Assembly (NCBI RefSeq): GCF_958298935.1
Contig: NC_084923.1
Location: 32,952,501-33,016,500, forward strand
Direction: 5' to 3'
Source: Phragmites australis
Lineage: Eukaryota > Streptophyta > Magnoliopsida > Poales > Poaceae
Length of the DNA stretch: 64,000 bases
Part shown: positions 43,071 through 55,200 of the stretch, piece after piece
Position numbering within the stretch: the stretch's first letter is position 1
Layout of the letters: each line of letters opens with the position of its first letter
Made by a program: the position numbers and the translations under genes
The notes under the pieces: model-generated
Database searches by the model: none
Told to the model about the DNA's origin: nothing
The model's input: the letters and a program-made list of their open reading frames with translations, nothing else

Positions 43071-46000
43071 ATTGGCATCAAAGCTCGTGTGATTGATCCT
43101 TCATGATATCCCATCAGACTCCACCTGCACATGTACTAAACTCCGACGACAATACAGGCGCACCACACGAGTTGGTAGTGCAGCGGACCAGTGATACGGG
43201 AGGGCAATGGCTTGGCGTTGTACCCTACACTAACGCGCTCGAATTATGGCGATTGGACACTCATAATGCAGGTCATGCTCGAGGCACGTGGCTTGTGGAT
43301 GGTGGTGGTCACAGGCACGACTGAGCGTGAGCTCGACAGGATGGTGCTGGAGGCCATCCTCCACACCATCCCACCAAAGATGATCTCAACAAGCAGTCAA
43401 GCCTACCACGAAGGAAGCATGGGACATGCTGAAGACGATGAAGCTTGGCGTGGACCATGTGCGCAAGGCCAAGATGCAGTTGCTGAGCAAGTAGTACGTG
43501 GTGCTAAAATTCAAGGACGACGAGGGCATCAATGACTTTGCACCTCACTAGCCTCGTCAACAACCTCATGGTTCTCAAGGACACAATCGACGAGAACAAG
43601 GTGGTACTCAAGTTTCTCGCCATTGTTCCAAAGCGCTACCATCAAATTGCTCTCATAATTATGAAAGTGCATCTAGCCCTTATATGTGATTTTGTTAATT
43701 AATGACAATACCTATGGACTAACAATGGTATTGAGTTTGTTAGTAGGTTATTCCATAGGTAATGCATTGAGAGATATGCATGAGCTCTAGGTGTATGGGG
43801 AGATTGAAAATGCATCAAGATGAATGAGCTCTAGGTGATGCTCATAAGGAGAAGAAAAAACTCAATAAGATTGACAATAAACTTGAAAACTAAGTTACTT
43901 GTGGAGATCAAGTAACTAAAGGTATGACATTGTCAATAGAGTTTTATGGACTAACCCGTGTGCTATGTTCTTAAGAATGAGTGGGGTTAGGTTCCATATG
44001 AAGATTGACAATATGCATGAAGGCTAATAAATTACGTGTGGAGATCAAGTAACTTAAGGTACAAAAGTTGTCAATTAGATTTTATGGACTAACCCACATG
44101 TTTTGTGCTTGAGAGTGAGTTGGGGTTATGATCCATAAGAAGGCATAAGTTGAATTGAAATCATATATGCCAAGAGTGAAGAACAAAAGTGAACTCCATA
44201 TTTGATAAAATGAATTCCTTGAAGATGTCGAATACAAAGTGGTTTTCTATGGCAAGACGGTAAAGAGCAAGCAAGACTCGGTTGCGATGGACTATCCATG
44301 GTGAAGGGCAACCAAATGGCTTGGCACCGAAGGACCAAGGTGGTGGTGAAGAGCGAGTGAAGGCTTTGCGCAAATGGACTGTATGAGGCCAGGGAAACCT
44401 ATGAATGTTTCGCATCAATCATATGAAGAATCAAGAAAAGATGGAGTGAAGAATATATGAAAGTTGGCAACCCTCAAGGTTTGAATGAAAGAAGCGGTAC
44501 TTGAAAGTTATTCAAATGCTCAAAGTGGTTTAAACGAGTTTTATCTTTAAATTTGAGTATAGGTATACAGCACTATTAAGAGAGATACAATGTAGAGCTA
44601 ATTGTCGTGTCTCAGTACTCAAGAGTTTCTAACCAAACCCAAGTGAGAGTTCTTTTTAGAAATCCCGGTGTGGAAACTGTGGAAGTATCCGAATTGGTTT
44701 CGGAGTGTTCCTAATTTGTTCCAATATGTTTTAGGTTATTAATTCATTTGGGATTGTAGCCCTCTGAATAAGCTTTCCATCGAATCTAAAATCGTCAAAA
44801 TTGGACTTCGGGATTAAAAGTTATCGCCGTTTTTCGAAGGTCAACTATTCTGAATCCGGATATTTTGGGTTAATTCGGATTATCCGGGTAGTCCGGAGTT
44901 TCTGGGTGAGGTTCCGGGGAGAGGTCTCAGTTTGGGCCTTTTCAGTTGACCCGGATACTCCGAGTGAGGTTCCGAGTCTGGGTGCTCAGTTTTGCCTTTT
45001 TTTAGTTGACCCAGATACTCCGAGTTAACCCGGAGACTCCGAGTCAGTACAGAAAAGTCTATAACAGCTAGTTTTTTTAGGTGGGCTATAAATAGCTCCT
45101 CACCCCCATCCTTTAGGGTAGCTGTAAGGGCATGAAAGAAAAATATTTTAGAGCCAAAAGAACTCCTTCCCACTCCATTTTAGTGAGAGATTTGAGAAGA
45201 AAAGTGAGTTGGGTTGTGAGATTGGAAGATTGAATGCAAGTGAGCTAAATCCAATCTTGAGCACTTGAGTTCATCGGCAAGAAGTTCATCGTCGCGTTTG
45301 TTACTCTTTGAGCTTTGAGCTCCTAGGCGGCTAGGCGTCGCCGGCGAGCACCCAAGGTTGTGGTGTGCCGCGGGAAATTTGTGAAGGCTTCGATTTCACC
45401 TCCGCAAGGGAAAAAATCAAGAGTGGAAGTCAAGCTCAAGTGTGATCAAGCTTAGGGAGGAAAATGGTTGAGAGAAACCCGGCTCAAGTGTGACCGAGCC
45501 CCTCAACGGAGACGTAGGAACCTCTAGAGGAGGTGTCCGAACTTCGGGAAACAAACATTAAGTCTCCTCTTTTATTTCCTCGTTCTTGTGTTCTTGCTCA
45601 ATATTTATACATTTTGCTCGATCTACTTGTTCGTGTGTATTTGATTGTAGGTTCTCCGTGGATCTTCTTGAAATCATCACTTGTAACACACAACATCACT
45701 TGGTTTGAGCTAGAACTCTTTAGGTGTACTTTAAATTCAGTTTCAAGCTTAGTTCTGTACAGAACCTGGAGAATCCGGATTTATCCAGAGGTTCCGGAAC
45801 TGTACAACTCGGAGACTCCAGCTTGACTCGGAGTATCTGGATGAACAGTGTTTTCAACCTTGTGAACAGTGTTTTCAGCCTTTTTTCGATTAATGTTTTC
45901 TTGCATATCTTTTGTTAGAATTCAGTAATTCTTGTCACCCTAGGATTGTAACTTTCACATTTATTTAGGGTGATTGTGTACTAGTTGAGCCTAGCATATT

Positions 46001-49000
46001 TAGATTTTTCACTTGTGAAAAAACCGTTAATTTATATTCCGCTGCAAGTTTAGACCAACGGTAAAAGGGGACGAATTTTTGTAAAAATGTCTATTCACCC
46101 CCTCTCTAGGCAACATCATTGTCCTTTCAAATTAAGATGCTAGTGGACCTCAACACACTCTCTGTTGAGGAACTCACTAGCTGGCTCAAGGCGGCTGAGG
46201 AGCACCATGAGGTCAACACCAAGAAAATCTCGGGAGGCAAACTTCTCCTATTGGAGAAATGGCTCACATGTATGAAGCAGCATGAGCAGAATGCCTCATC
46301 TAGCGGCATGCTAAAGGGCACAACCGTGGAAAAGCAACTGCCGTGTGCAATGCTACGAATGGGCAGTTCTTTGGTTGGAGCAACGGCAACTACAATGGCA
46401 CAAGCATCACCAAGGATGGCAAGCCAATATATTGGGCCCATGAATTACACAATAAGAAGTGGGACAAAGCGTACCTTGTACAAGCAGATGAAGATGAACC
46501 CACGTTGCTCATGGCTCAAGTATCCATCGTGTCAGAGGAGCTAGAGCGCATCAACGGGAGGGTCCTTCTCAATGACGAGCGTGTGAATGTCAAGCTCGGC
46601 AACGATGATGATGCCCATGACGCACTCAACATGGAATGGGAACTCGACACCGGTGCATCGAACTACATGACCACCAAGAAGGGGAGCTTTGTCAACTTCG
46701 ACTCGGGCATCACAACCTTCATCAAGTTTGGTGGCAACTCCATCGTTGACATCCATGGACATGGCATGGTGCTGCTCGCCTACCACGATGGCAGCCACCA
46801 TGCGCTGATGGGAGTGTACTACATCCCGCGCCTCTAGAGCAACAACATTAGTCTGGGCCAGCTTGATGAGAATGGATTCCAGACCCTCATAAAAAATGGT
46901 GTCATGTGCGTGCACGATCAACGCCATCAACTACTAGCCAAGGTAAGTCATTCTAGGAATTGGATGTATGTGTTTCATATCAACATTGCACAACTAGTGT
47001 GTCTCTCGATACGCCACAGAGATGAGGCATGGACATGGCATGCTCACTACGGCCACCTCAACTTCGACTCTCTAAGAGACACACCAGTTGTGCAATGTTG
47101 ACGTGGAGCACATACATCTGATTCCTCAAGCAACTCACGTTGGCCAACAACTGATGGTGTTGATTGCGCATGCACATGACACCATTCTTGATGAGGGTCA
47201 ACTTTGACTCGTCGCGAAAGTTCGTGCAGCGGGGCATGGTGTAGGGCCTACCACTTCTTGATTATATCGATCAAGTCTATGATTGATGCCTCATCAAGAA
47301 GCAGCGGCCCACTGTGTTCCCAAAGGCGACATCATACCACACATAACACCTACTCAACCTCATCCACGGTGATCTATGTGTACCAATCTCACCACCAACA
47401 CCAGGAGGCAAGCAATTTTTCCTTCTACTCATCGACGACCACTCCAAGTACATGTGGGTGGTGCTCCTCACGACAAAGGACAAGGCACAGGTGGCAGTAA
47501 AAAAAGTTCAAGACCATAGCAGAGATGGAGACTAGGTGCACATTATGCTGCCTCCATACAAATCAAGGCGGGAGTTCACGTCCATGGAGCTCGGTGAGTA
47601 TTGCAAGAACCACGGGGTCCAGCGGTAGATCATAGCTCCATACTCGCCACAGCAGAATGGTGTTGTTGATCATCACAACTAGACTATGGTGGCGATGGCG
47701 AGGTGCATGATGAAGATGAAGAACATGCTAGGGCCATTCTAGGGAGAAGCAGTCACCACGGCTGTGTTCGTCCTCAGCTGGCTCCGACTTGTAGCCTCCT
47801 CAACTTAATGCCATATGAGGTGCTCCATGGAGAACGCCCGGTGATGCACTTCTTCCTCTGAACCTTCGGCTACATTGCACATGCCAAGGTGGTCAAAGCC
47901 ACATGTCAAGAAGCTCAACAACCATAGCGCTCCCATGGTCTTCATTAGCGACGAACCAGGGAGCAAGGTGTACCAAGTGTATGATACAGCAAGCAGGCAT
48001 GTCCATGTGACGTGTGACATTGTCTTTGATGAAGCAGTGAAGTGAGATTGGACAGACATGGGGCATGCTCCATCGACACCAGGCGAGATGTTTACTATTG
48101 AGTACACCACCTACTCTGTTGCAGATTCAGCACCCCAACGTGCTGCAGAAGGGGGTGCAGAAGCAGAGTCAGGCATACATGCTACATTAACCCCAGTAGA
48201 ACTAGCCATGCCGGCCGCACCAGTGCCTGCATAGGTAACCATGCCAACGCCAGTAGAGCTGGCCATGACAATAACACTAGCACCAACTCCCGTGCCTACA
48301 CCCACTGTTGAGTTCGTCTCACCACCAGCCGATGCCTCGCCTTCATCAGAAGGTGTGCTACTTCGCTACCGTGTCATCCCTAACCTCTACTACACTAACA
48401 AGTTATACCTAATGGCGGTGGAGGAACCAGCTATGTTTGGGGAGGCCAAACAACGCCAGAGCTAGCGGGCGGCTATGCTCGAAAGTGCATTCAATTGAGG
48501 AGAATGACACTTGGAAACTCATCGATCTCCTTGTCAGGCACCGCCCAATCGGTGTCAAGTGGGTCGTCAAGGTAAAGAAGAACTCCACCAACATCGCCGT
48601 CAAGCATAAGGCCCGACTGGTGGTGAAGGGCTACGTGCAGAGACAAGGCATCAACTTTGAGGATGTGTTCGCACCAGTGGCTTGTATCGAGTCAGTGAGA
48701 TTGATGATCGCTATTGCAACTCATGAGGAGTGGCAAGTCCATCACATGGACATAAAATCGATGTTTCTCAATGGTGAACTACAGGAGGAAATCTACATCA
48801 CATAGCCTCCCAGGTTCATTGTCAACAATCAAGAGCACAAGGTGTTGCGCTTGCAGAAGGCACTGTACAGTCTTCATCAAGCGACATGTGTCTAGAATGT
48901 CAAGCTCGATGCCACATTCATGTCGCTCGGGTTCCACCGTAGCGCATTGGAGCATGGAATCTATGCCCACGGTAGAGGCACCTCATGACTGCTTGTGGGG

Positions 49001-49190
49001 GTGTACGTGGGTGATCTCATCATCACCGGCTCCAACACTAACAAGATCAACAGGTTCAAGAGGCAGATGAAGGAAGTGTTCCGCATGAGCGACCTCAGCC
49101 TTCTCAGGTACTACTTGGGGATTGAGGTGCAACAAGGCATAGGGCACGAACGGCATCACGCTCAGCCAGACGGCATATGCATGAGTGTGG
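43071..49190 (+). pseudogene. Ty1/copia polyprotein, decayed, 3' truncated
   Basis: In order: a gag entry (SNYGDWTLIMQVMLEARGLW, 43.25 kb) interrupted at 43661 by a solo LTR; gag resumed at 46135 with LSVEELTSWLKAAEE; protease with intact ELDTGASNYMT (46.64 kb); an integrase zinc-binding segment (WHAHYGHLNFDSLRD, 47.04 kb); an integrase core (LLIDDHSKYMWVVLL, 47.42 kb, and APYSPQQNGV, 47.64 kb); RT (GVKWVVKVKKN, EDVFAPVACIESVR, HHMDIKSMFLNGEL); and GLQ-type LRYYLGIEVQQG at 49.11 kb. The catalytic YVDD is changed to YVGD at 49.01 kb. Many stops and frameshifts exist. RNase H and the 3' LTR are missing beyond about 49190. Confidence 0.85.
43662..46129 (+). mobile_element. Old solo LTR of the gag-only element family, TSD AATTA
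   Basis: The 2468-bp block starts TGAAAGTGCATCTAGCC and ends ATTGTCCTTTCA like the LTRs at 25181 and 33950, and is flanked by AATTA at 43657-43661 and 46130-46134. It sits inside the copia gag. It is clearly diverged from the young LTRs, with many substitutions and indels; for example, an additional CTCAATAAGATT-type stretch occurs near 43.86-44.08 kb. Its palindromes are eroded, mostly GATACTCCGAGT instead of GATACTCCGGT. It shows that the family has been active over a long time. Confidence 0.93.
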
Positions 49191-50618
49191 TGGTGTATGC
49201 ACGCATGTGTTATCCTTGTAATGGGAGGGGGGAGTTAGCATTCACCAGACAAAATTGGCATTTGTGCGGATTTAATTTAAATCCTGCTCAACTGTATCTA
49301 TATTGTGAAAACATTTGCTTTCACGTTTAAATTTTCAAATCAAATACGGCGCAATTTCTACATGTTGCAAAGCAAACCCGTCCACTGCTTATCAAGATTC
49401 AAGACGGTTTGGATTGGGCCTGAAATGGAGGCACAACCGGTTTCGGCCACATAACTTGCCTGGCTGGCTGGGCTGGGCTACAAATGGGGAAGCAACCAAA
49501 ATGGCAACGTGGCAGCACATTCAACAATAGAAATAAATAAATCATACTCTTCCTCTCAAAAATTAAAAAATAAATCATGCTCTGCACGTAGAGAGGCTGT
49601 CGTCACTATGAACTCTCGAAGAAGTCGAATTGACATATGTCATTGCTACGCAGCAGTATTTGCTTCAACAGAGATCCAGATGCAAGAAACATTTAGATCA
49701 TGGCATGCCACTGGCTAATGTGGCTTATCTGGCCTGCACCTAGACAAGACAGGATCATCAGCTGCCGGGTTGCCTTTTCACACATGACTCATCCACCATG
49801 TATGTTCATGATGATCAGACAGCAAACCACCCAAAAATCTTGAATACTATTTCTTCGTAGATGGTGCATGTTCACGGTTCACGTGTGCGTCGCCGATCTA
49901 GCACCGCCACGTGTCCCAAACCCCATTGCGAAAATCAAACATAACCTGAATCCTCAGAAAGTGTAGTGTACTGTGGTGATCTGTTACGTGACAGCTTCTG
50001 TGATCCCAAGGATTAAGATAATCTCAGCATCTGGTCCCTCCAAATACCGATGCAGCAGCGCATGTGCTCGTTTCAGCAGCTCTATGATTTGATCAAGCAG
50101 CCACTTGTTTTCCTATAACCTATTTGCATTGTGCTGCTGCTGATTGGTCTGAATGCACTCTGCAGTTTCATCTCTGGTCCTTCTTAAGGTTGAAGTTTTA
50201 CTGAATCGATGCTTCAAATCTGAACACAGGAACATCACTATCACTTGAATTCTGTACTTTACGACGGTGCTAATTGCTAGGAAAGGAACACTCTGTGACG
50301 ACAATGTTTTGCATCGAATCCAACGGCGTTCACTTAACCAACAGATTGGTTAAATTTCACCAAGTCACTGTCAATTGAGAACTATGTTTGTCAGTTTGTG
50401 ACGATCTGCTTGTCTGGACGTTCAGTCAACATTAATTCCTGCCTAAGCATGCATCAGCAAGTTCCGTGACGCTTCCCCGTCCGGGAAGACGACGAGGCCT
50501 TTAGGTGGCAACGCTCTGGGAAAGTACACCGGCAAGCATCTGAAACTCCTCTTTGTTTGTACCCCAGAAGCCTACCAGCATGTATCATTGCTTGCAGAAT
50601 TGTTGTATTGTCAAGTAC
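49191..50618. promoter_or_regulatory. Intergenic and upstream region of the DUF761-like gene
   Basis: No transposon or coding pattern is seen. Two ACGTG elements lie close together, TTCACGTGTGCG near 49879-49890 and CCACGTGTCC at 49907-49916. The latter matches the core of abscisic-acid response or G-box elements, about 820 bp upstream of the start codon. Function is inference. Confidence 0.4.
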
Positions 50619-50629
50619 AGTATAAATAC
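50619..50629 (+). promoter_or_regulatory. TATA box of the DUF761-like gene
   Basis: AGTATAAATAC lies about 105 bp upstream of the ATG at 50733, a normal distance for a plant core promoter and a 70-80 nt leader. The leader is pyrimidine-rich (CTATCTCTATC). Confidence 0.65.
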
Positions 50630-50732
50630 CTTGAGGACTCAGGTCAGGAGCAACCCATCTCTATCTCTATCAGGTCACAGCCTTCCTTCTCTAACCTGAG
50701 CCTCTGCAACCCATCTAAAAGAAACAGAGACT

Positions 50733-51491
50733 ATGGATCACATAGTGCAGCTAGAACACCATATTAGCCTGAAGCACTGCAATTCAAGCGTTGCAAGGTT
50801 CAGGAGGAGCGTTAATGCCTCGCAAGTAGTCTTCGCATTTGCAGCCATTGCTTCCCTTGCCTTGTTTTCGTCCTTCTCCATGAGCAAGTCGCTCTCTTCC
50901 ACTCTATCTGCGCGGTTCCTCGCAGTTGGGAGCTTTGTCATGACCAAGAAGGCGCTGTTTGTGCTCTCCAACATCATCTTCCTCTTTCTCGCTGCCGATT
51001 ACTGCTGCTTCTTCACCATCAGCGCATCCACAAGTGATGTCGCTGCTTGTGAACCAGGCGGTGTCCTGGCGAAACAAGCACAGCATTATCAGGAGGTAGA
51101 GCAATGTGACATTCAATCATGTGTCCCATATTCAAGCAGTCTTCACCAAAAGAACGACAGCATTGCGTCCGAGACTATCGTACCTCCTGCAAAAGAAGCT
51201 GGTGAAGAGAGCTGGAGCAAGTCTGTAATAGCTGACAACACAACATCATTGGAAGAGCAGGAGGAACAAGAAGACGTACCAGTGACGACGAAACTGGAGT
51301 TGTTCAGGCCTGACGAAGAAGACAGTGTAACCTTGGAGACGGTTATCGTTGAGGCACCCACCTGCAGAATAGCTCAAGAGCTGGAGAAGTTAGAGATCGA
51401 CGAGCTGAACAAGAAATTTGAAGAATTCATCCAAAGCAGAAGGATTGGGTGGATAAAGGAGGAGGATTACTTGCAGTGGCAGCATGTCTGA
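50733..51491 (+). CDS. Membrane protein, DUF4408/DUF761-like
   Basis: The 252-residue product has two hydrophobic segments near residues 31-49 and 72-94, likely membrane-spanning. An acidic, Glu/Ser-rich middle follows, with stretches such as EEQEEQED. The C-terminus is ELNKKFEEFIQSRRIGW (residues 224-240), which resembles the DUF761 motif ELNRRFEEFI found at the end of plant proteins known as cotton-fibre-expressed or DUF4408/DUF761 proteins. Function in this family is poorly known. The gene is a single exon with the start at the first ATG after a TATA box. It is convergent with the DEK gene, whose stop lies about 730 bp downstream. Family assignment is by recalled pattern. Confidence 0.8.
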   Translation: MDHIVQLEHHISLKHCNSSVARFRRSVNASQVVFAFAAIASLALFSSFSMSKSLSSTLSARFLAVGSFVMTKKALFVLSNIIFLFLAADYCCFFTISASTSDVAACEPGGVLAKQAQHYQEVEQCDIQSCVPYSSSLHQKNDSIASETIVPPAKEAGEESWSKSVIADNTTSLEEQEEQEDVPVTTKLELFRPDEEDSVTLETVIVEAPTCRIAQELEKLEIDELNKKFEEFIQSRRIGWIKEEDYLQWQHV

Positions 51492-51879
51492 TTTATTGAA
51501 GTAGATGTATTTGTCCTTCAGGCTTCGATCCTGTAATCACATAGGTGGCTAATGATTGAGTTGTACTGCGCACTTGAGTTTACTTTTCAGTTTTTTCCCT
51601 TTCCTATCAACTACTCTAGAATTACCCCTAGCAACTCTACTGTGCGGTTGTTTGTGGTGTCAAACTATTTTGGTCCAAGGCAGAATCACAAGCATGCATT
51701 GCAACAAGACCACACTGCACCGCTGGATTGCATTTCGCGATGCAGTCTCCACAGCAAGTTAGGCTGAAATATGGGACTACATTAATCATATACAAATTCG
51801 ACAGACAAAAACATTCATCCAAGTTATGGATAGCATGTAAAGAACTAAGAACCATTTCTTAAACAGTTAAATCACAGAT

Positions 51880-52221
51880 GGTCTAAGACCAGCACAGTGA
51901 CAGAAGGATCATTCATATATTACAGCAAAGACAAAATAATCAGTCCCAGAATAGTCACATGCTAGAAACAATTTCAGAGTTTCAGGCTACCAGGAATTAA
52001 TCATTGCAGGCTTCCTCGGCAGCTAACTACAGGGGTTGTTCAAGTACCTCCATCAGTTGAGGATGATAAATTAACATCGGGCTGTCCATTCAAGCGAAAT
52101 GGGGGCATGCATGAAAGCACATGAAATTGACGGCTACAACTATGGGGTTTCGAGCTTCTCAGGCTTCATCCTCCCTCGCTTGATGCTCTAGTTGTTTCTT
52201 GCCAGCGTCTTCATTTCCATA
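51880..52221 (-). other. Probable 3' untranslated region of the DEK gene
   Basis: The stretch follows the TAA at 52222-52224 with no other frame of interest. Its distal end is not defined because no clear polyadenylation site could be chosen between the two convergent genes. Confidence 0.45.
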
Positions 52222-55200
52222 TTAGTCCTCGTCTGCCTCCTCTGGAAACTTGGTCAGCTCGTCTTGGATCATGAGCTTGATAGGTGCTTTCCTTGAAGAT
52301 AAGTCCATCTTGTAGTGGTCATCTGGAATATTTAGTTTATTAGAATTTATAACTTCATGTATCGACAGTGCTTTTCAGAATTTAGAATAACAAGTATTTG
52401 ACAACTCAAATATTGATGTGTCAACAAGCTTACCAAGCTTCTTAAGAATGTCACTGAAGGTAGCCTGGAAAACGAGATCAACAAGCCAGTTAGGCCTATG
52501 TAAACGATTCAATTATACATAAGAACAAAGATAGGCTATGGCAACAAGAGCAACCAAAGCAGAATTGGTAAGTGAAATATGTCATAATAGCAACGTAGAC
52601 CTGCATTTGCAAAACTGATCTTTCAAGCATGATGTGAAGAAAGGGAAAAACAACTGTCCAGTCCAACATAAGCTAGAAAAGTTTTTTATTCATGTAACTT
52701 GAACAGAAGTCACCGAACTTGTCAACTGTCAAGTAGTAACTTATTTTTGTGATGAACTAGCTAAAAAATTTAGTCCACTATAGCTAAATGAATATTGCTA
52801 CTCTGCCTGAACAGTGTAACTCACCGTGTTGAAGTCAACTTTTTTTAGAATTCTAACAATGGTCTTTCGCAATTCATCCTTGCTGGGAAGAACTTTTTCT
52901 GCTGATTTCCCTTTACTCTTTGTCACCATTTTGCCTAGGCAAAGTACACTATTAGGATTTATGCCACAACCTGAAAACCATATTTAATATATTCTAAACA
53001 TGTATCATCTATTTGAATGAATGACATGATACTAGCATGAAGCATTCACAAAGCTAGAGAACTTCCAAGTTACATATGACACATAACAACAAGCAATGAT
53101 ACAGATAAGTCTTCTTGGCACATATGAATCCTCGAATGTTAAATCAACAAAGGCTATAAGCAATGCACAAATACAAATGTCTAAACTAACTGCAGGGTAT
53201 AATAATCAAACAAGACGATACATTTCAAACTATCTTTTGAAATTCACCAATTTTGACATCTTTTAGATAATGGCAGTTCATGGGACAACAAAAATGATCA
53301 ACTAATCCTACTGTATATGCTCACAGATACAGACAAATTACATAGCTCTTGGTCATAACACAAAACTAGAAAGTTCAGAGTAGCAGGTAGAAGTAGTTCA
53401 TCAATAAAATCTGCATATCAAAGGAAAGAGATGATTCGGGGTATCATGCACACTATTATGCAGTGGACAAATATATAAGGCGATAATCATACTGGATGAT
53501 TTTCTTTTGCTGGTCTCCTTTTCAGAAATTGTTGTACGCTTTGGTGTAATCGATTTGCTCTTCCTAGAGCAAACATTTGCATACTCATCAGGGCTTTGCT
53601 TATCCTTGGAACTTTTAGATGACGATGAAACTTTGCTCGAACACTTGCTCAATGTTGCTACGGGAGCTATCTTTGGAACACTCCCTGTGATTGCCTTCCT
53701 TTTAGCTGTAGATCCTTTTCCCTCTGAAGACTTCTTAATTGCTTTTACTTCTCCTGAGTCATAATCATCTTCCTCTTTGCCATCAACTTCTTCATCTTCA
53801 ACTTTGTTTTCCTCAGTAAAAGACTTCATGCTTTCATCCTCATGCCCATCATCAGGATCTTCTTCATCAGATTCTGACTCAGAAGATTTCTTCTGCCTTT
53901 TACTTGGAGTATGTTCATCATCAAGTTTCTGATGTGATACCAAAAGGGTAAATGAGAGTAAGTCACAAGAATGGTGATGGTGGCAGCTGTAATCACATGT
54001 AACAATGATCGCTACAATTTGGAATAATCAAGTATTTGGCTGTACATCAGTAGTTGCACATGTGCAAATTCCAAAGTATCCACTCACAGAAGGCAAATAT
54101 GTAAAGCTTATTTCAAGATAATGACAAAGAAAATCGATCAAAAGATCGTATCCAACCAATATACAATGCTACCTTCCTAGATCTCTTGTGAACGCCTTCT
54201 GGATTCTTAGTTGCACTTCTTCCCTCCCGCTTGCGCTTCCTATAATTTGATCCCTGCATAGAGCAAAAGTGTAACTATGGAGAGACTTAGAGAGAGAAAA
54301 AACACTGGAGCAAGCGGCCTGTTGGTTGTCCCATAAATAAATCTTACCTGCTCATCAGAAAGTGTGGAATCGTCTTCAGCGTGAGGTTCAGCAATGAAGT
54401 CCAGAAGTTTCGCCACAATGTCTTCCTGCATGAGTTATCTCAGTTATAACAAAACCACCATGTGCATCACACTGCAATTTGGATTCAAGTAAGATTACAA
54501 ATTGAAGATGAAAAAAACACTCATCAACCTTTCTACTATTTGCTCTTGAAACTGGAATAGCAAACAGACCACAAAGATCAAGTAATGTGCCTTTAAAACA
54601 TTTGTCAAGCTTCTCCTTCGCCTTGGCTCTCTGTTTTTCCTACAGGAAAGAAAGCTGTCAAAGTTAAAACAATAATCTCAGTTAAATACTACAAATCACC
54701 AGTTGGTCGTAATTTTGGAAAGAACAGTGATGCCTTACATCACTCTCATGCCACTCGAATCCAGAGAACTCGAGTATATGACTTTTGAAATCATCAGCCT
54801 GTAGCATTACATAGTCAACTTGTCAGGACATGAATATCAACAAAGAATATAGCAGCAAACCTTTGGCATCTATGCCAGTTTGCATGAACTTCATTCTGTG
54901 GTAGAACAATGAATAAACGACATGGCATAATATTTTATTTAAAGAGTATAACTTGAAGTAAGTAATCCCTCTGTATATAAGTGTAAGCCGGTTTTTGCCT
55001 TTTTGGGACACCAGTTTCAGTCCAGCGGGTTCACGTATGGGTCCCTCCTATAAAACACAAGCTGCATGCCAGTAGGCTTATAACTGCATCTACTTTAGAT
55101 CCAAGAGACCAAGACTTCCAATTTGGAAACGTAATTCAAAAATTCTAAATTCTAAAAAGATAATCAAATAATAAATAAAAGCTGGTTTCGGCTGAAAACC

